DNA of 64,000 nt, from the NCBI RefSeq assembly GCF_014332695.1, contig NZ_MBUA01000030.1, positions 124,001-188,000 of the forward strand, written 5' to 3'. A program made the position numbers and the translations under genes. Each line of letters begins with the position of its first letter. Positions within the stretch are counted from its first letter, which is position 1. Below the pieces are notes generated by a model that saw only the letters and a list, made by a program, of their open reading frames with translations, was not told the origin of the DNA and did no database searches. This stretch comes from Flavihumibacter stibioxidans (GTDB lineage: Bacteria; Bacteroidota; Bacteroidia; Chitinophagales; Chitinophagaceae). This document shows, piece by piece, positions 40,358-50,370 of the stretch.

Positions 40358-43300
40358 GTTGTCTGTAACCGAAGCTACCACATAATTTGAAAGCAAATCA
40401 CAACTCTGCAAGCCATGTGAATAGGTTAGCTGTAGTTGTCTGTAACCGAAGCTACCACATAATTTGAAAGCAAATCACAACTCTTCTGCTCCTGCTGTTC
40501 ACGTTCGGCATGTTGTCTGTAACCGAAGCTACCACATAATTTGAAAGCAAATCACAACCCTTGTTCGATCTTCTCACGCATCCCCTGGGTTGTCTGTAAC
40601 CGAAGCTACCACATAATTTGAAAGCAAATCACAACGCCAACCTTGGTAGTGTTGAGTTTAGTATAGTTGTCTGTAACCGAAGCTACCACATAATTTGAAA
40701 GCAAATCACAACTACGCGTCACTCATGACTTTATGCACGGGTGTTGTCTGTAACCGAAGCTACCACATAATTTGAAAGCAAATCACAACTGTTTGCGATC
40801 AGTAACGCCCGCACCTTCTGTTGTCTGTAACCGAAGCTACCACATAATTTGAAAGCAAATCACAACACTTGGACAACTCTTCTAACTGCTTCTGGAGTTG
40901 TCTGTAACCGAAGCTACCACATAATTTGAAAGCAAATCACAACAGCACATTATAACTCTACCTATACTCCACAGTTGTCTGTAACCGAAGCTACCACATA
41001 ATTTGAAAGCAAATCACAACGGTCGCCCATTCCCGTAGTTCGGCGGGGTTGGTTGTCTGTAACCGAAGCTACCACATAATTTGAAAGCAAATCACAACCA
41101 CAGGCGCGAAAAGAGTAATTCTACAATAGTTGTCTGTAACCGAAGCTACCACATAATTTGAAAGCAAATCACAACTGAAACGCAGGCGCAAAAGCAATTA
41201 CAGAGTTGTCTGTAACCGAAGCTACCACATAATTTGAAAGCAAATCACAACTTGCCCGGAAATTAGGCATCAAAGACAACGTTGTCTGTAACCGAAGCTA
41301 CCACATAATTTGAAAGCAAATCACAACTGGATCTGTCAATTCCAACATTCTTAGCTAGTTGTCTGTAACCGAAGCTACCACATAATTTGAAAGCAAATCA
41401 CAACGTCTTCCATACTTGAAAACAACTGGAATGGGTTGTCTGTAACCGAAGCTACCACATAATTTGAAAGCAAATCACAACCATTTGAGCAGGAGTACGC
41501 TCAACTGAAGGGTTGTCTGTAACCGAAGCTACCACATAATTTGAAAGCAAATCACAACAGGATGAGAGGTTGATGCCTGAATTGTGTAGTTGTCTGTAAC
41601 CGAAGCTACCACATAATTTGAAAGCAAATCACAACTCGTCGCTGCCATCCAACTCGAATATAATTGTTGTCTGTAACCGAAGCTACCACATAATTTGAAA
41701 GCAAATCACAACCCCTACTGCAACTGCAATGGTGCAGGGATGGTTGTCTGTAACCGAAGCTACCACATAATTTGAAAGCAAATCACAACATCGAAGTTCC
41801 TGTACACCGTAATACCGTGTTGTCTGTAACCGAAGCTACCACATAATTTGAAAGCAAATCACAACTCATTATGGAACGGGCATAAGCCTACATAGGTTGT
41901 CTGTAACCGAAGCTACCACATAATTTGAAAGCAAATCACAACATATTGTTCTCTATCTTCTTCGCCTTCTTGGTTGTCTGTAACCGAAGCTACCACATAA
42001 TTTGAAAGCAAATCACAACGCACAAGCCTATATCTTCCAGCAGGTATTTGTTGTCTGTAACCGAAGCTACCACATAATTTGAAAGCAAATCACAACCGCT
42101 GTGGCAGCGGCCTTTTCTCCGATCACGTTGTCTGTAACCGAAGCTACCACATAATTTGAAAGCAAATCACAACCAGGTTCGGCAACCAGTCGCTGAAGAT
42201 CAAGTTGTCTGTAACCGAAGCTACCACATAATTTGAAAGCAAATCACAACTACTTTCCATTACGCAATCGTTGTGTACGAGTTGTCTGTAACCGAAGCTA
42301 CCACATAATTTGAAAGCAAATCACAACTATACCCCTCATAGTCTGCCCCTGCATATCGTTGTCTGTAACCGAAGCTACCACATAATTTGAAAGCAAATCA
42401 CAACCGTGCCGGTAGCTGAACTATCCACAACACGGTTGTCTGTAACCGAAGCTACCACATAATTTGAAAGCAAATCACAACCACTTGATTTCCGTTGCTG
42501 TCCTTCCACTGTTGTCTGTAACCGAAGCTACCACATAATTTGAAAGCAAATCACAACTCTGCTTAATTACTGGATCATCCGCATACGGTTGTCTGTAACC
42601 GAAGCTACCACATAATTTGAAAGCAAATCACAACTGCGGTGTACCAATATCAATACTGCCTTGCGTTGTCTGTAACCGAAGCTACCACATAATTTGAAAG
42701 CAAATCACAACGTAGGCAGAGCAAATGCTGCCAATCATCATGTTGTCTGTAACCGAAGCTACCACATAATTTGAAAGCAAATCACAACTTGGTATGTCTA
42801 TTGAAATATGCCCTCTCAGTTGTCTGTAACCGAAGCTACCACATAATTTGAAAGCAAATCACAACACGCGCTCACACAAACCACCAATACGAGTGGTTGT
42901 CTGTAACCGAAGCTACCACATAATTTGAAAGCAAATCACAACAAGCACCGCCTCCAGACGCTGGAATTCTGGTTGTCTGTAACCGAAGCTACCACATAAT
43001 TTGAAAGCAAATCACAACGATATGCCGCAACGGGATAGGATTACGCATGTTGTCTGTAACCGAAGCTACCACATAATTTGAAAGCAAATCACAACTCAGG
43101 TCAGTAAGCCTCACAGGAGATGTGCGTTGTCTGTAACCGAAGCTACCACATAATTTGAAAGCAAATCACAACCTCAGGTGCTAAGCTAGCAACGGGTCAG
43201 GGTTGTCTGTAACCGAAGCTACCACATAATTTGAAAGCAAATCACAACAACTGTGTTGAATCCCATGCCACAAGGTTTGTTGTCTGTAACCGAAGCTACC

Positions 43301-44632
43301 ACATAATTTGAAAGCAAATCACAACATGCCTCGCATATCTGCGCGCCGCCTTAACGTTGTCTGTAACCGAAGCTACCACATAATTTGAAAGCAAATCACA
43401 ACTAGATGCCATCCTGATAGTACAACTCTGAGGTTGTCTGTAACCGAAGCTACCACATAATTTGAAAGCAAATCACAACGCTATCACCCTGGCCCTCCTT
43501 AATGCCAGCGTTGTCTGTAACCGAAGCTACCACATAATTTGAAAGCAAATCACAACGCTGTATGTCCTTACCCCGCCGGTGCTTATGTTGTCTGTAACCG
43601 AAGCTACCACATAATTTGAAAGCAAATCACAACGGGTAGTCAGATAAGGGAATTACCTGACAGGTTGTCTGTAACCGAAGCTACCACATAATTTGAAAGC
43701 AAATCACAACAGGTTTATGAAGGTGAGTACCGCACAAAGAGTTGTCTGTAACCGAAGCTACCACATAATTTGAAAGCAAATCACAACTACCTGTATCATC
43801 GAATCCTATACCCAACTGTTGTCTGTAACCGAAGCTACCACATAATTTGAAAGCAAATCACAACTCAGGCTAAACAGCGTATCAACGTTATGATGTTGTC
43901 TGTAACCGAAGCTACCACATAATTTGAAAGCAAATCACAACTGTGGCTTTCAGGCTGCTCAACTCTTCGGCGTTGTCTGTAACCGAAGCTACCACATAAT
44001 TTGAAAGCAAATCACAACAACATGAACATCATAAATATGAAGAAAAAGTTGTCTGTAACCGAAGCTACCACATAATTTGAAAGCAAATCACAACTGACCT
44101 CCAGGCCGACCCAAGGGCAAACCTGTTGTCTGTAACCGAAGCTACCACATAATTTGAAAGCAAATCACAACCGCTTACTCTATTTATTGCGGGACACTTT
44201 GGTTGTCTGTAACCGAAGCTACCACATAATTTGAAAGCAAATCACAACAATTGGCTTGATCATGGTACGCAGCCATTCGTTGTCTGTAACCGAAGCTACC
44301 ACATAATTTGAAAGCAAATCACAACCATTGCGAAGAGCGTTGGTGCAAAGAATATGTTGTCTGTAACCGAAGCTACCACATAATTTGAAAGCAAATCACA
44401 ACAGTGACGTGGAGCGAGCAACTGGTAAAGTGTTGTCTGTAACCGAAGCTACCACATAATTTGAAAGCAAATCACAACTGACACCAGTGGCCACATCTGC
44501 GCTCTTTGGTTGTCTGTAACCGAAGCTACCACATAATTTGAAAGCAAATCACAACTTTAACCGCCTAATATTGATGCACGTTCTAGTTGTCTGTAACCGA
44601 AGCTACCACATAATTTGAAAGCAAATCACAAC
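40358..44632 (-). CRISPR. CRISPR array, 56 repeats of 47 nt, 55 spacers
   Basis: Repeats run from 40358-40404 to 44586-44632; on the plus strand each begins GTTGTCTGTAACCGAAGC and ends TTTGAAAGCAAATCACAAC. I read all 56 as identical, including both terminal ones. Spacers: 46 of 30 nt, eight of 29, one of 31 (41021-41051); the lengths add up exactly to 4275 bp. The anti-repeat in the tracrRNA sets crRNA orientation to the minus strand (repeat starting GTTGTGATTTGC), so the array is read toward cas2 and the leader-proximal end should be near 44632. No spacer match within the window was noticed, but I could not search exhaustively. Confidence 0.98.
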
Positions 44633-44779
44633 GCGGGAATGTCCCTTGACATATTAAATTTCCTCCAACTTGGACCCATCATTAAGAGCCTTTTCATAAG
44701 GCACAACTGTCCCCACAACAACTGCGGCCTAATTGCATCTAATCACCCGAATGGAATGCCATAACCAGTCTATGTCGAT

Positions 44780-44800
44780 GAGGGTGGCCCTCCGCTTTTT
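44780..44800 (+). terminator. Terminator-like hairpin right of array
   Basis: GAGGG-TGG-CCCTC followed by CGCTTTTTT. It could stop antisense transcription running out of the array. Confidence 0.5.
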
Positions 44801-45040
44801 TAGACCCCCATTTGGCGGAATATTTTCGTTACTATCAAGGCTTAACCGTATATTCCTACCATACCCGCCTGCGGAAATTTTCCAGGCTTAAATTCATCAC
44901 ATCATCGTCAGCAAGGACCGGAAGGGGGACAATTGCGCCCATTACGCGACATTCAATTTCATTAATCGGCTAAACAATTTTGCGATTATCCATAACATGA
45001 GTATATTTACAATACAGAGTCCTTCCGGGGACACTGTGCC

Positions 45041-45072
45041 CCCCGCCAGAAATGGCGGGGCTTCTTTTTTAT
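45041..45072 (+). terminator. Strong intrinsic terminator without an annotated gene
   Basis: CCCCGCCA-GAAA-TGGCGGGG followed by CTTCTTTTTT. Just before it is another hairpin, GGGG-ACACTGTG-CCCC (45027-45042). The transcript ended here is unknown; a small RNA starting near 44.8-45.0 kb is one option. Confidence 0.65.
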
Positions 45073-45180
45073 AAAACTTCTCCTCTCACGAATTTGGAAT
45101 ATTGACCTGCACTTCTGAACATGATCACCTCCAATATCGCGAGAGCAATTCACCGCACGTTGCTGATTGAACAATAGCAC

Positions 45181-45263
45181 AAAAAAAAGGTATGCCTGAA
45201 AGCAAATCACAACAAAGTCTGCTAAACATATTGCCAAACTGAAGCTGTCTGTAACCAGATTTA
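45181..45263 (-). ncRNA. Orphan crRNA-like unit: partial repeats around a 30-nt spacer
   Basis: 45197-45213 (TGAAAGCAAATCACAAC) equals the last 17 nt of the array repeat; 45244-45256 (GCTGTCTGTAACC) matches its first 13 nt with one change; between them lie exactly 30 nt, the modal spacer length. Read as crRNA (minus strand): TAAATCTG box at 45263-45256 in the same place as TAGCTTCG of the repeat, then spacer, then TTGTGATTTGCTTTCAGG, which pairs with the tracrRNA over 18 nt, then a T8 run at 45188-45181. This looks like a complete single-guide-RNA gene; a decayed array end is the alternative. Confidence 0.6.
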
Positions 45264-45270
45264 CATTTTT

Positions 45271-45390
45271 TTAAATCCTTTGTCTTCTATATATTTTGAT
45301 GGCACCTATAATCAGCGATTTCAGCTCAGGCGAATCCGCCGGTGGCGCATCACTAATTAAAACATTTCCATTATGATCTAAGAATGGATG
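45271..45390 (-). pseudogene. Possible C-terminal gene fragment
   Basis: A 39-codon open stretch without start codon, of protein-like sequence (NVLISDAPPADSPELKSLII), ending just upstream of the orphan crRNA-like unit on the same strand. No family recognised. The rest of 45264-45515 shows nothing I can support. Confidence 0.25.
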
Positions 45391-45515
45391 TTAATCACAC
45401 ACCAACAATCCGGACATTGTCCAATTATTGCAAATCAGTAAATGTTTGCATTAAATGTAGGTCGGCGCGGGTTAAAACAAATTGTTCGCAAAGTGGCGCA
45501 ATGGATTTGAAGGAC

Positions 45516-45992
45516 TTATAATTTATTTCTAAGATTTGAAAGAAGAAATCGCTCTAAATTTCCTGACGATGCAGCTTCCATAAAACGCCAATCGGCATCC
45601 ATTGATTTATCCGACATCGCCTCTACATCAACAACCTTAACAGATACCAAAGTCTTTCCATTCTCCCGGATGACGATAGCTTGAAGGCGTCCAGTTATTG
45701 TTAATGGTTGTAAACCAAACTTTCTTTTAAGAAGAATAGCGTGAACAGTATCCTGTTTTTTCTTATCATCATAATATTTCCAGGACCTGAAAAAATTTTG
45801 ACTGGTTGAAATGATCAAACCATTATCCCTATCAACCCTATCAATTCCAATTCCGGATTTAAAAAACTCAACTACTAATGCGTTAATAACTGTTTCACGA
45901 TCCTTGTCTGTATATATCGAATAGTTATCTTGCGCGTATCCTGTTACGGTTTTCAGGAAAACAATAATTATTACAAATGAAAATCTTTTCAT
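45516..45992 (-). CDS. Small secreted protein of unknown function
   Basis: A 158-residue protein. ATG 45992 (MKRFSFVIIIVF) gives a clean signal peptide cleaved after GYAQ; an ATG four codons earlier is possible. The mature part is mixed alpha/beta with DKDRETVINALVVEFFKSG and a central stretch TITGRLQAIVIRENGKTLVSVKVVDVEA. I do not recognise the family. It lies downstream of the ASCH gene, separated by one of the two ~110-bp repeats. Confidence 0.6.
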   Translation of the reverse strand: MKRFSFVIIIVFLKTVTGYAQDNYSIYTDKDRETVINALVVEFFKSGIGIDRVDRDNGLIISTSQNFFRSWKYYDDKKKQDTVHAILLKRKFGLQPLTITGRLQAIVIRENGKTLVSVKVVDVEAMSDKSMDADWRFMEAASSGNLERFLLSNLRNKL

Positions 45993-46079
45993 AAACTGAA
46001 ACAATTATGTGATTTGATGACAACTACCACTTTTTAGAAGCATATTTATTCAACTACATTTCCAGTATTTTATCATTAA

Positions 46080-46188
46080 AAACCAGAAACCATATAATTA
46101 TGCACTGAATACTTCTTCAGGTGTTAAGATTGCCTTGCCCGCAATACTTAATTACCCTCCTAAGCTTTCATTTTAATAATTGTGTTCC
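46080..46188. repeat. Direct repeat A flanking the restriction-modification island
   Basis: About three quarters identical, in the same orientation, to 56577-56687, with shared blocks such as GGTGTTAAG, GCAA and AAGCTTTC and a common end TGTGTTCC. It contains a hairpin TTAAG-ATTGC-(7 nt)-GCAAT-A-CTTAA (46124-46151). It overlaps the 3' end of the ASCH gene. On the minus strand both copies can encode a short AGKAxLTP peptide, so it may derive from a coding end. Confidence 0.65.
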
Positions 46189-46523
46189 AATACCTTTCCC
46201 AGCCGGTATTCAACAATGGCGGCCAGATATATCTCCCCGTCTTCTTCTAATTCTATATCCTGACCATTTTCATCCGCAACGATCAAAATTTCAGCACCCA
46301 GCACTTCTACCAGCGCTTTTTTTCTATTGACATTATAACCGGCATAAAACTGTATAGCATCATATTGCTTCGGCGCTATATCCTTCTCCCCATCAGGCAA
46401 TTCAATATCAACAATATAGCGACTAGCATTTTTGGGTCGAATATCCCGCGTTTCTATCAGTTTCGTACCACTTACAATCTCAGCAAGAAATTTCTCTTTT
46501 ATGATCAATTGTAATGTTTTCAA
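46173..46523 (-). CDS. ASCH-domain protein
   Basis: A 116-residue protein with the ASCH/PUA-like RNA-binding beta-barrel pattern: LIIKEKFLAEIVSGTKLIETRDIRPKN at the start (the G-x-K-x-x-E/Y-R signature), then YDAIQFYAGYN and ALVEVLGAEI. ASCH proteins bind or process RNA or modified nucleosides. As last gene of the eight-gene operon (35 bp after the HIRAN gene) it may be an accessory factor in defence (inference). Confidence 0.72.
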   Translation of the reverse strand: MKTLQLIIKEKFLAEIVSGTKLIETRDIRPKNASRYIVDIELPDGEKDIAPKQYDAIQFYAGYNVNRKKALVEVLGAEILIVADENGQDIELEEDGEIYLAAIVEYRLGKVLEHNY

Positions 46524-46558
46524 TCGATTATGTTTATGGTAATGGCAATCTTCAGATT

Positions 46559-47308
46559 CTACACAAGGAAAAACTCCATATACTCCTCACCCTTTTCACC
46601 CTTCACCCATTCAATGGCCTCGCCAACCTCATACATATACGCATATATGCCATCGTTACTAACCTGAACATAACGTCCGGGTTTGTTGATGGCGACCGGG
46701 TAAGCGGAATAGTATTCTTCGTAGTAGGCTTTGGCTTCTGACAGGTGATCCGGAATGGCATCCAGGTTGATGACCCGATTTGTATTGTCAAACAAATCAT
46801 CATAAGTAGGCTGAACCAGTTGTGCCGGCTTTTCTTTCTTCCTGTTGCCAAGGGTCCTATAATGCGGTGCTTCTATCCTGGTGAGATGACCGGCATGAGC
46901 CGGCAGGTCTTTATTCACTTCCTGCACAAAATAGATGGCCACGGCCACATTCTCCCAGGGCTGGGACTTCTTTTCGAGGTGAGTGATCACCGCAAATAGG
47001 CTGAGGGCATCTGTATCCAGCAAATAACTCAACATCTCGTTAGTATCGGCAGGAACAAAGCCTATTTTCTTCCCCTGCCAATGCAAGGCGATGGCACATG
47101 GGTCATATTCATTTTCCGGTTCCCGCACGAGCTCCAATAAATCACCGGTTTTCATTGCATCCAGGAGTTTCATGCCTTCATAATGCCGGAATCCCGCTAC
47201 AAAACATTGAAGCAGATAGATCTTCCGAAAATCTTTGGTGATGGACACCGGTAATTTACCGATGGTCATGGAACCGATGAGCTTTTTAAGGAAAGAGGAC
47301 CTGTCCAT
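46559..47308 (-). CDS. HIRAN-domain protein
   Basis: A 249-residue protein whose first half is a HIRAN domain: CFVAGFRHYEG, LLDAMKTGDLLELVREPENEYDPCAIAL and GKKIGFVPADTNEML. HIRAN domains bind DNA ends or stalled-fork 3' ends. The C-terminal half (from about residue 140) is unassigned. It starts 2 bp after the hsdM stop, so it belongs to the restriction-modification operon. Confidence 0.82.
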   Translation of the reverse strand: MDRSSFLKKLIGSMTIGKLPVSITKDFRKIYLLQCFVAGFRHYEGMKLLDAMKTGDLLELVREPENEYDPCAIALHWQGKKIGFVPADTNEMLSYLLDTDALSLFAVITHLEKKSQPWENVAVAIYFVQEVNKDLPAHAGHLTRIEAPHYRTLGNRKKEKPAQLVQPTYDDLFDNTNRVINLDAIPDHLSEAKAYYEEYYSAYPVAINKPGRYVQVSNDGIYAYMYEVGEAIEWVKGEKGEEYMEFFLV

Positions 47309-47310
47309 GC

Positions 47311-48795
47311 TTATTTTTTTCCGAGTGAGACCATAATTTCCCTGAAACCGGCAAGGGCTGATTCAAGATTTTCAATAATATCACCCGCCAATTCATCCGG
47401 ATCGGGAAGATTGTCCAGATCAGCGAGGGACTTATCCTTTATCCAGGTGATGTCAAGAGACGTTTTATCTCTTTCAAGAATCTCTTCATAAGTGAATTTC
47501 CGCCAACGGCCATCCGGGTTGGATTCAGCCCAGGTTTCTTTGCGCTTATTTCGTTTGCCGGCTTTATAACAATCGATAAAATCCTGCAGGTCCTCCAGTT
47601 TGAGCGGATTCTTTTTTAGCGTATGATGGATATTGGTTCGATAATCATAGAACCAAACCTCTTTGGTCCAGGGATTCCTGGAAGCCGGTTTGTTATCAAA
47701 GAACAGCACATTGGCCTTTACGCCATGGGCATAAAATATACCGGTGGGCAGTCGCAGGATGGTGTGCAGGTCGGTGGTTTCCATTAAACGTTTGCGGACT
47801 GTTTCGCCGGCGCCGCCTTCAAACAACACATTATCCGGCAGTACCACAGCCGCCATTCCGGTGATTTTGAGCATGCTGCGAATATGCTGTACAAAATTCA
47901 ACTGTTTGTTACTGGTAGTAGCCCAGAAATCCTGGCGGTTATAAGTGAGTTCTTCCTTCTCCTGCTCCCCTTCTTCATTGGTGAAAGTCTGGGAGCTCTT
48001 TTTTCCGAACGGGGGATTGGCCAGCACATAGTCATAACGACCGGGCGCAGGGGCTATGAGGGCATCTGCGGGCGAGATGAAATTATCACTGTCGATATCA
48101 CCGATATTATGCAGGAAGAGATTCATCAGTGCCAGGCGACGGGTACTGGCCACAATTTCATTCCCAAAAAAGGTCTGGTATTTCAGGAATTTGTTTTGCT
48201 CCTTATCGAGTTTATAAGTATCTACCAGGTAATCATAAGCGGCCAAGAAAAATCCACCAGTGCCGCAGGCGGGATCCGCGATGGTTTTCATGGGTTCGGG
48301 CTGTACACATTTCACCATGGCATGAATCAGGGGCCGGGGAGTGAAATACTGTCCCGCGCCGCTCTTGGTATCTTCTGCGTTTTTTTCAAGAAGACCCTCG
48401 TAAATATCGCCCTTGTCTTTAACCCCCATCATCAGCCATTGTTCCGCGTCTATCATGGCGATAATCTTACTCAGCTTGGCCGGGTCCTGGATCTTATTCT
48501 GGCTCTTGGTGAAGATTTGTCCCAGGATACCCTTTTGTTGCCCGAGTTCACGCAGCAGGATGGTATAATGTGATTCCAGTTCAGCGCCCTTCAGGCTGGT
48601 AAGACTTTCCCAATTGTATTTAGCGGGGATGGGCATTTTCCGCGAATGGGGCGGCCTGCTATACTCGTCTACCATTTTCAGGAAGAGCAGGTAGGTGAGT
48701 TGTTCCAGGTAATCGCCATAGCCAACCCCATCGTCGCGCAGGGTATTACAGAAGGACCAGACTTTGGAAACGATGGCGGAGTTGTTGTTGCTCAT
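47311..48795 (-). CDS. hsdM: Type I restriction-modification methyltransferase HsdM
   Basis: A 494-residue adenine-N6 DNA methyltransferase subunit. The helical HsdM N-terminal domain (residues 1-130) is followed by the AdoMet motif ADPACGTGGFFL (173-184) and catalytic motif NPPFG at about 260. It forms M2S complexes with HsdS and protects host DNA; with HsdR it also supports cleavage. All motifs intact. Confidence 0.96.
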   Translation of the reverse strand: MSNNNSAIVSKVWSFCNTLRDDGVGYGDYLEQLTYLLFLKMVDEYSRPPHSRKMPIPAKYNWESLTSLKGAELESHYTILLRELGQQKGILGQIFTKSQNKIQDPAKLSKIIAMIDAEQWLMMGVKDKGDIYEGLLEKNAEDTKSGAGQYFTPRPLIHAMVKCVQPEPMKTIADPACGTGGFFLAAYDYLVDTYKLDKEQNKFLKYQTFFGNEIVASTRRLALMNLFLHNIGDIDSDNFISPADALIAPAPGRYDYVLANPPFGKKSSQTFTNEEGEQEKEELTYNRQDFWATTSNKQLNFVQHIRSMLKITGMAAVVLPDNVLFEGGAGETVRKRLMETTDLHTILRLPTGIFYAHGVKANVLFFDNKPASRNPWTKEVWFYDYRTNIHHTLKKNPLKLEDLQDFIDCYKAGKRNKRKETWAESNPDGRWRKFTYEEILERDKTSLDITWIKDKSLADLDNLPDPDELAGDIIENLESALAGFREIMVSLGKK

Positions 48796-48796
48796 G

Positions 48797-49141
48797 TCAG
48801 AATTTTTGGATCGGGGCTTTTTGGGTATCGAATATCATTGTGTGGAGGGTATAGTGGAACCAGTTCTGGAACATATTGAATGTTCTGTTTTGCGGCCACA
48901 TTGATTCATCCATGTACCATCCGAAGAGTTTCGGCGTAAACAGTAGGTCAAAGTTTTTATTCAGCCGCTTTTCCATTTCTTCCGGGGTTTCAAAATCAGG
49001 CAGCAGGTAAATATCGGATTCGTGATCGGCCAGGTTAAAAGTAAAGTCTTTTTCTTGGGAATTCAACCAGTCGGCAAATGGCTGTTTGTATGCCAGTACA
49101 ATAGCGGATCGGTTGAGGTTGCCAAAATTTTCATCCATCAT
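48797..49141 (-). CDS. Small protein encoded between hsdS and hsdM, unknown function
   Basis: A 114-residue protein, acidic and aromatic-rich (LLPDFETPEEMEKRLN, WFHYTLHTMIFD). It starts 2 bp after hsdS and ends 1 bp before hsdM, so it is an integral operon member. No signal peptide or membrane segment. I do not recognise a domain; an assembly or anti-restriction-control role is speculation. Confidence 0.7.
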   Translation of the reverse strand: MMDENFGNLNRSAIVLAYKQPFADWLNSQEKDFTFNLADHESDIYLLPDFETPEEMEKRLNKNFDLLFTPKLFGWYMDESMWPQNRTFNMFQNWFHYTLHTMIFDTQKAPIQKF

Positions 49142-49143
49142 GG

Positions 49144-50370
49144 TTAAATTAATTTGCCTTCGAAGGCTTGTTTGAGAATGGATTGCCGGAGGGATTCTGC
49201 CTGCTGCAGACTGGTTTTGATGGTTGCCTCCAGATTATCGGCTACAGAGAGGCGGGATTCGATTTCGGCGACGATTTGGTGTTGCTCAGGCTCCATAGGG
49301 ACCTTAATTTCAAAGCTTTTCAATTTCGGAACATCAATACTGTCAACAGTTGTTCCATCTTTCGAAAAACTATCACGAATAACAGATTCCTTAGAAACAC
49401 AATACCAATAAACATATTCAGAAGAAAACCCTTCATTTAATGTAAGAGATTGTAAATCCTGGTTAGTGGTTAAATCATTACCAGCTATAGCAATTGGCAA
49501 AACCCGTCTTAGGATTCCACTTCTAACAACAAAAAGAATTGACCCTTCCTTTATCATCTTTGCAGATGATTGTCCTATTGATCCTTTAGTGATTTTATCT
49601 CCTGAATCGAGAATTTTTTTATATTTCATATCCTTCGGAGTGACCCAAAGAATATTGCCATTTAACCAATATTCTTGCATTCGTTTTGAAGGGGTGCCAC
49701 CACCAGTCCAATGTCCAATTTTATTCAAATTGACAATTCGCCACCCCTCCGGCAATTCTCCCTCCTTTACATGCTCATTGGTCAACCGGCCTTCAAAAGC
49801 CCATTTCAATACCGCCTGCCGGTAGGTTTTTAATTGCTGCTGTGCGGTTTTCAGTTGCTCAATGGATTTGTCGAGTTCACTGAAAAGTTCTTCGATTTTG
49901 GAGACGATGACCTTTTGAATCGAAAGGACAGGTAATGGTATTGGTATTGCTGAAAGACTTCCCTTTGTAAGTTTTAATCTTGTAGTACCATTTACATAAA
50001 ACTTATAATCAATCGAGTTTAAGTAATACAAAATAAAGTCATTTAGCGAAACACCAATTTTACCTTTAAGAATATGAGCATGGTTATTAACCCAAGTCCT
50101 ACCAACTATTTTATATGCCTTAGGTTTTGAACGATCTAAAAAAGGAGCACCGTCTTCCCCAATTAAAACATATTCTCCCTCTGTTAAATAACCATCAATC
50201 AAGCCAACTTGCCCTGTCGCCCCATAATATGGATATAAATCACTTTTGGCCTTCCCATTAATTCTTTTCTGACGTTCCCTAGAATTAATGGGTTTTCTAA
50301 GATTGTCTAAAATATCCACTGCTTCAGTTAATAAAACTGTTTTCCATTTTTTGCTCAAATCAGAAATCAT
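49144..50370 (-). CDS. hsdS: Type I restriction-modification specificity subunit HsdS
   Basis: A 408-residue DNA-recognition subunit with two target-recognition domains, each followed by a helical conserved region: [21 protein letters not shown] near residue 200 and [20 protein letters not shown] at the C-terminus. Each domain reads one half of a bipartite target; the target cannot be deduced here. The TRDs are more A/T-rich than neighbouring genes, a common sign of exchange. It overlaps the Gp37/68 gene by 4 bp. Confidence 0.94.
   Translation of the reverse strand: MISDLSKKWKTVLLTEAVDILDNLRKPINSRERQKRINGKAKSDLYPYYGATGQVGLIDGYLTEGEYVLIGEDGAPFLDRSKPKAYKIVGRTWVNNHAHILKGKIGVSLNDFILYYLNSIDYKFYVNGTTRLKLTKGSLSAIPIPLPVLSIQKVIVSKIEELFSELDKSIEQLKTAQQQLKTYRQAVLKWAFEGRLTNEHVKEGELPEGWRIVNLNKIGHWTGGGTPSKRMQEYWLNGNILWVTPKDMKYKKILDSGDKITKGSIGQSSAKMIKEGSILFVVRSGILRRVLPIAIAGNDLTTNQDLQSLTLNEGFSSEYVYWYCVSKESVIRDSFSKDGTTVDSIDVPKLKSFEIKVPMEPEQHQIVAEIESRLSVADNLEATIKTSLQQAESLRQSILKQAFEGKLI

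Larger units (their letters stand above)
44633..45180. other. Gene-free stretch beside the array, presumed leader at left end
   Basis: No convincing coding sequence in either strand. Directly at the last repeat is GGGA-ATG-TCCC (44635-44645) and an A/T-rich stretch, the expected leader position for a minus-strand array. Two plus-strand terminator-like hairpins lie at 44780 and 45041, so a short unannotated transcript between them is possible. Confidence 0.5.

Noticed and set aside
45007-45237. 76-codon minus-strand frame over the terminator and orphan repeat region
   Set aside because: It runs through a strong terminator hairpin and CRISPR-derived sequence; not protein-like.
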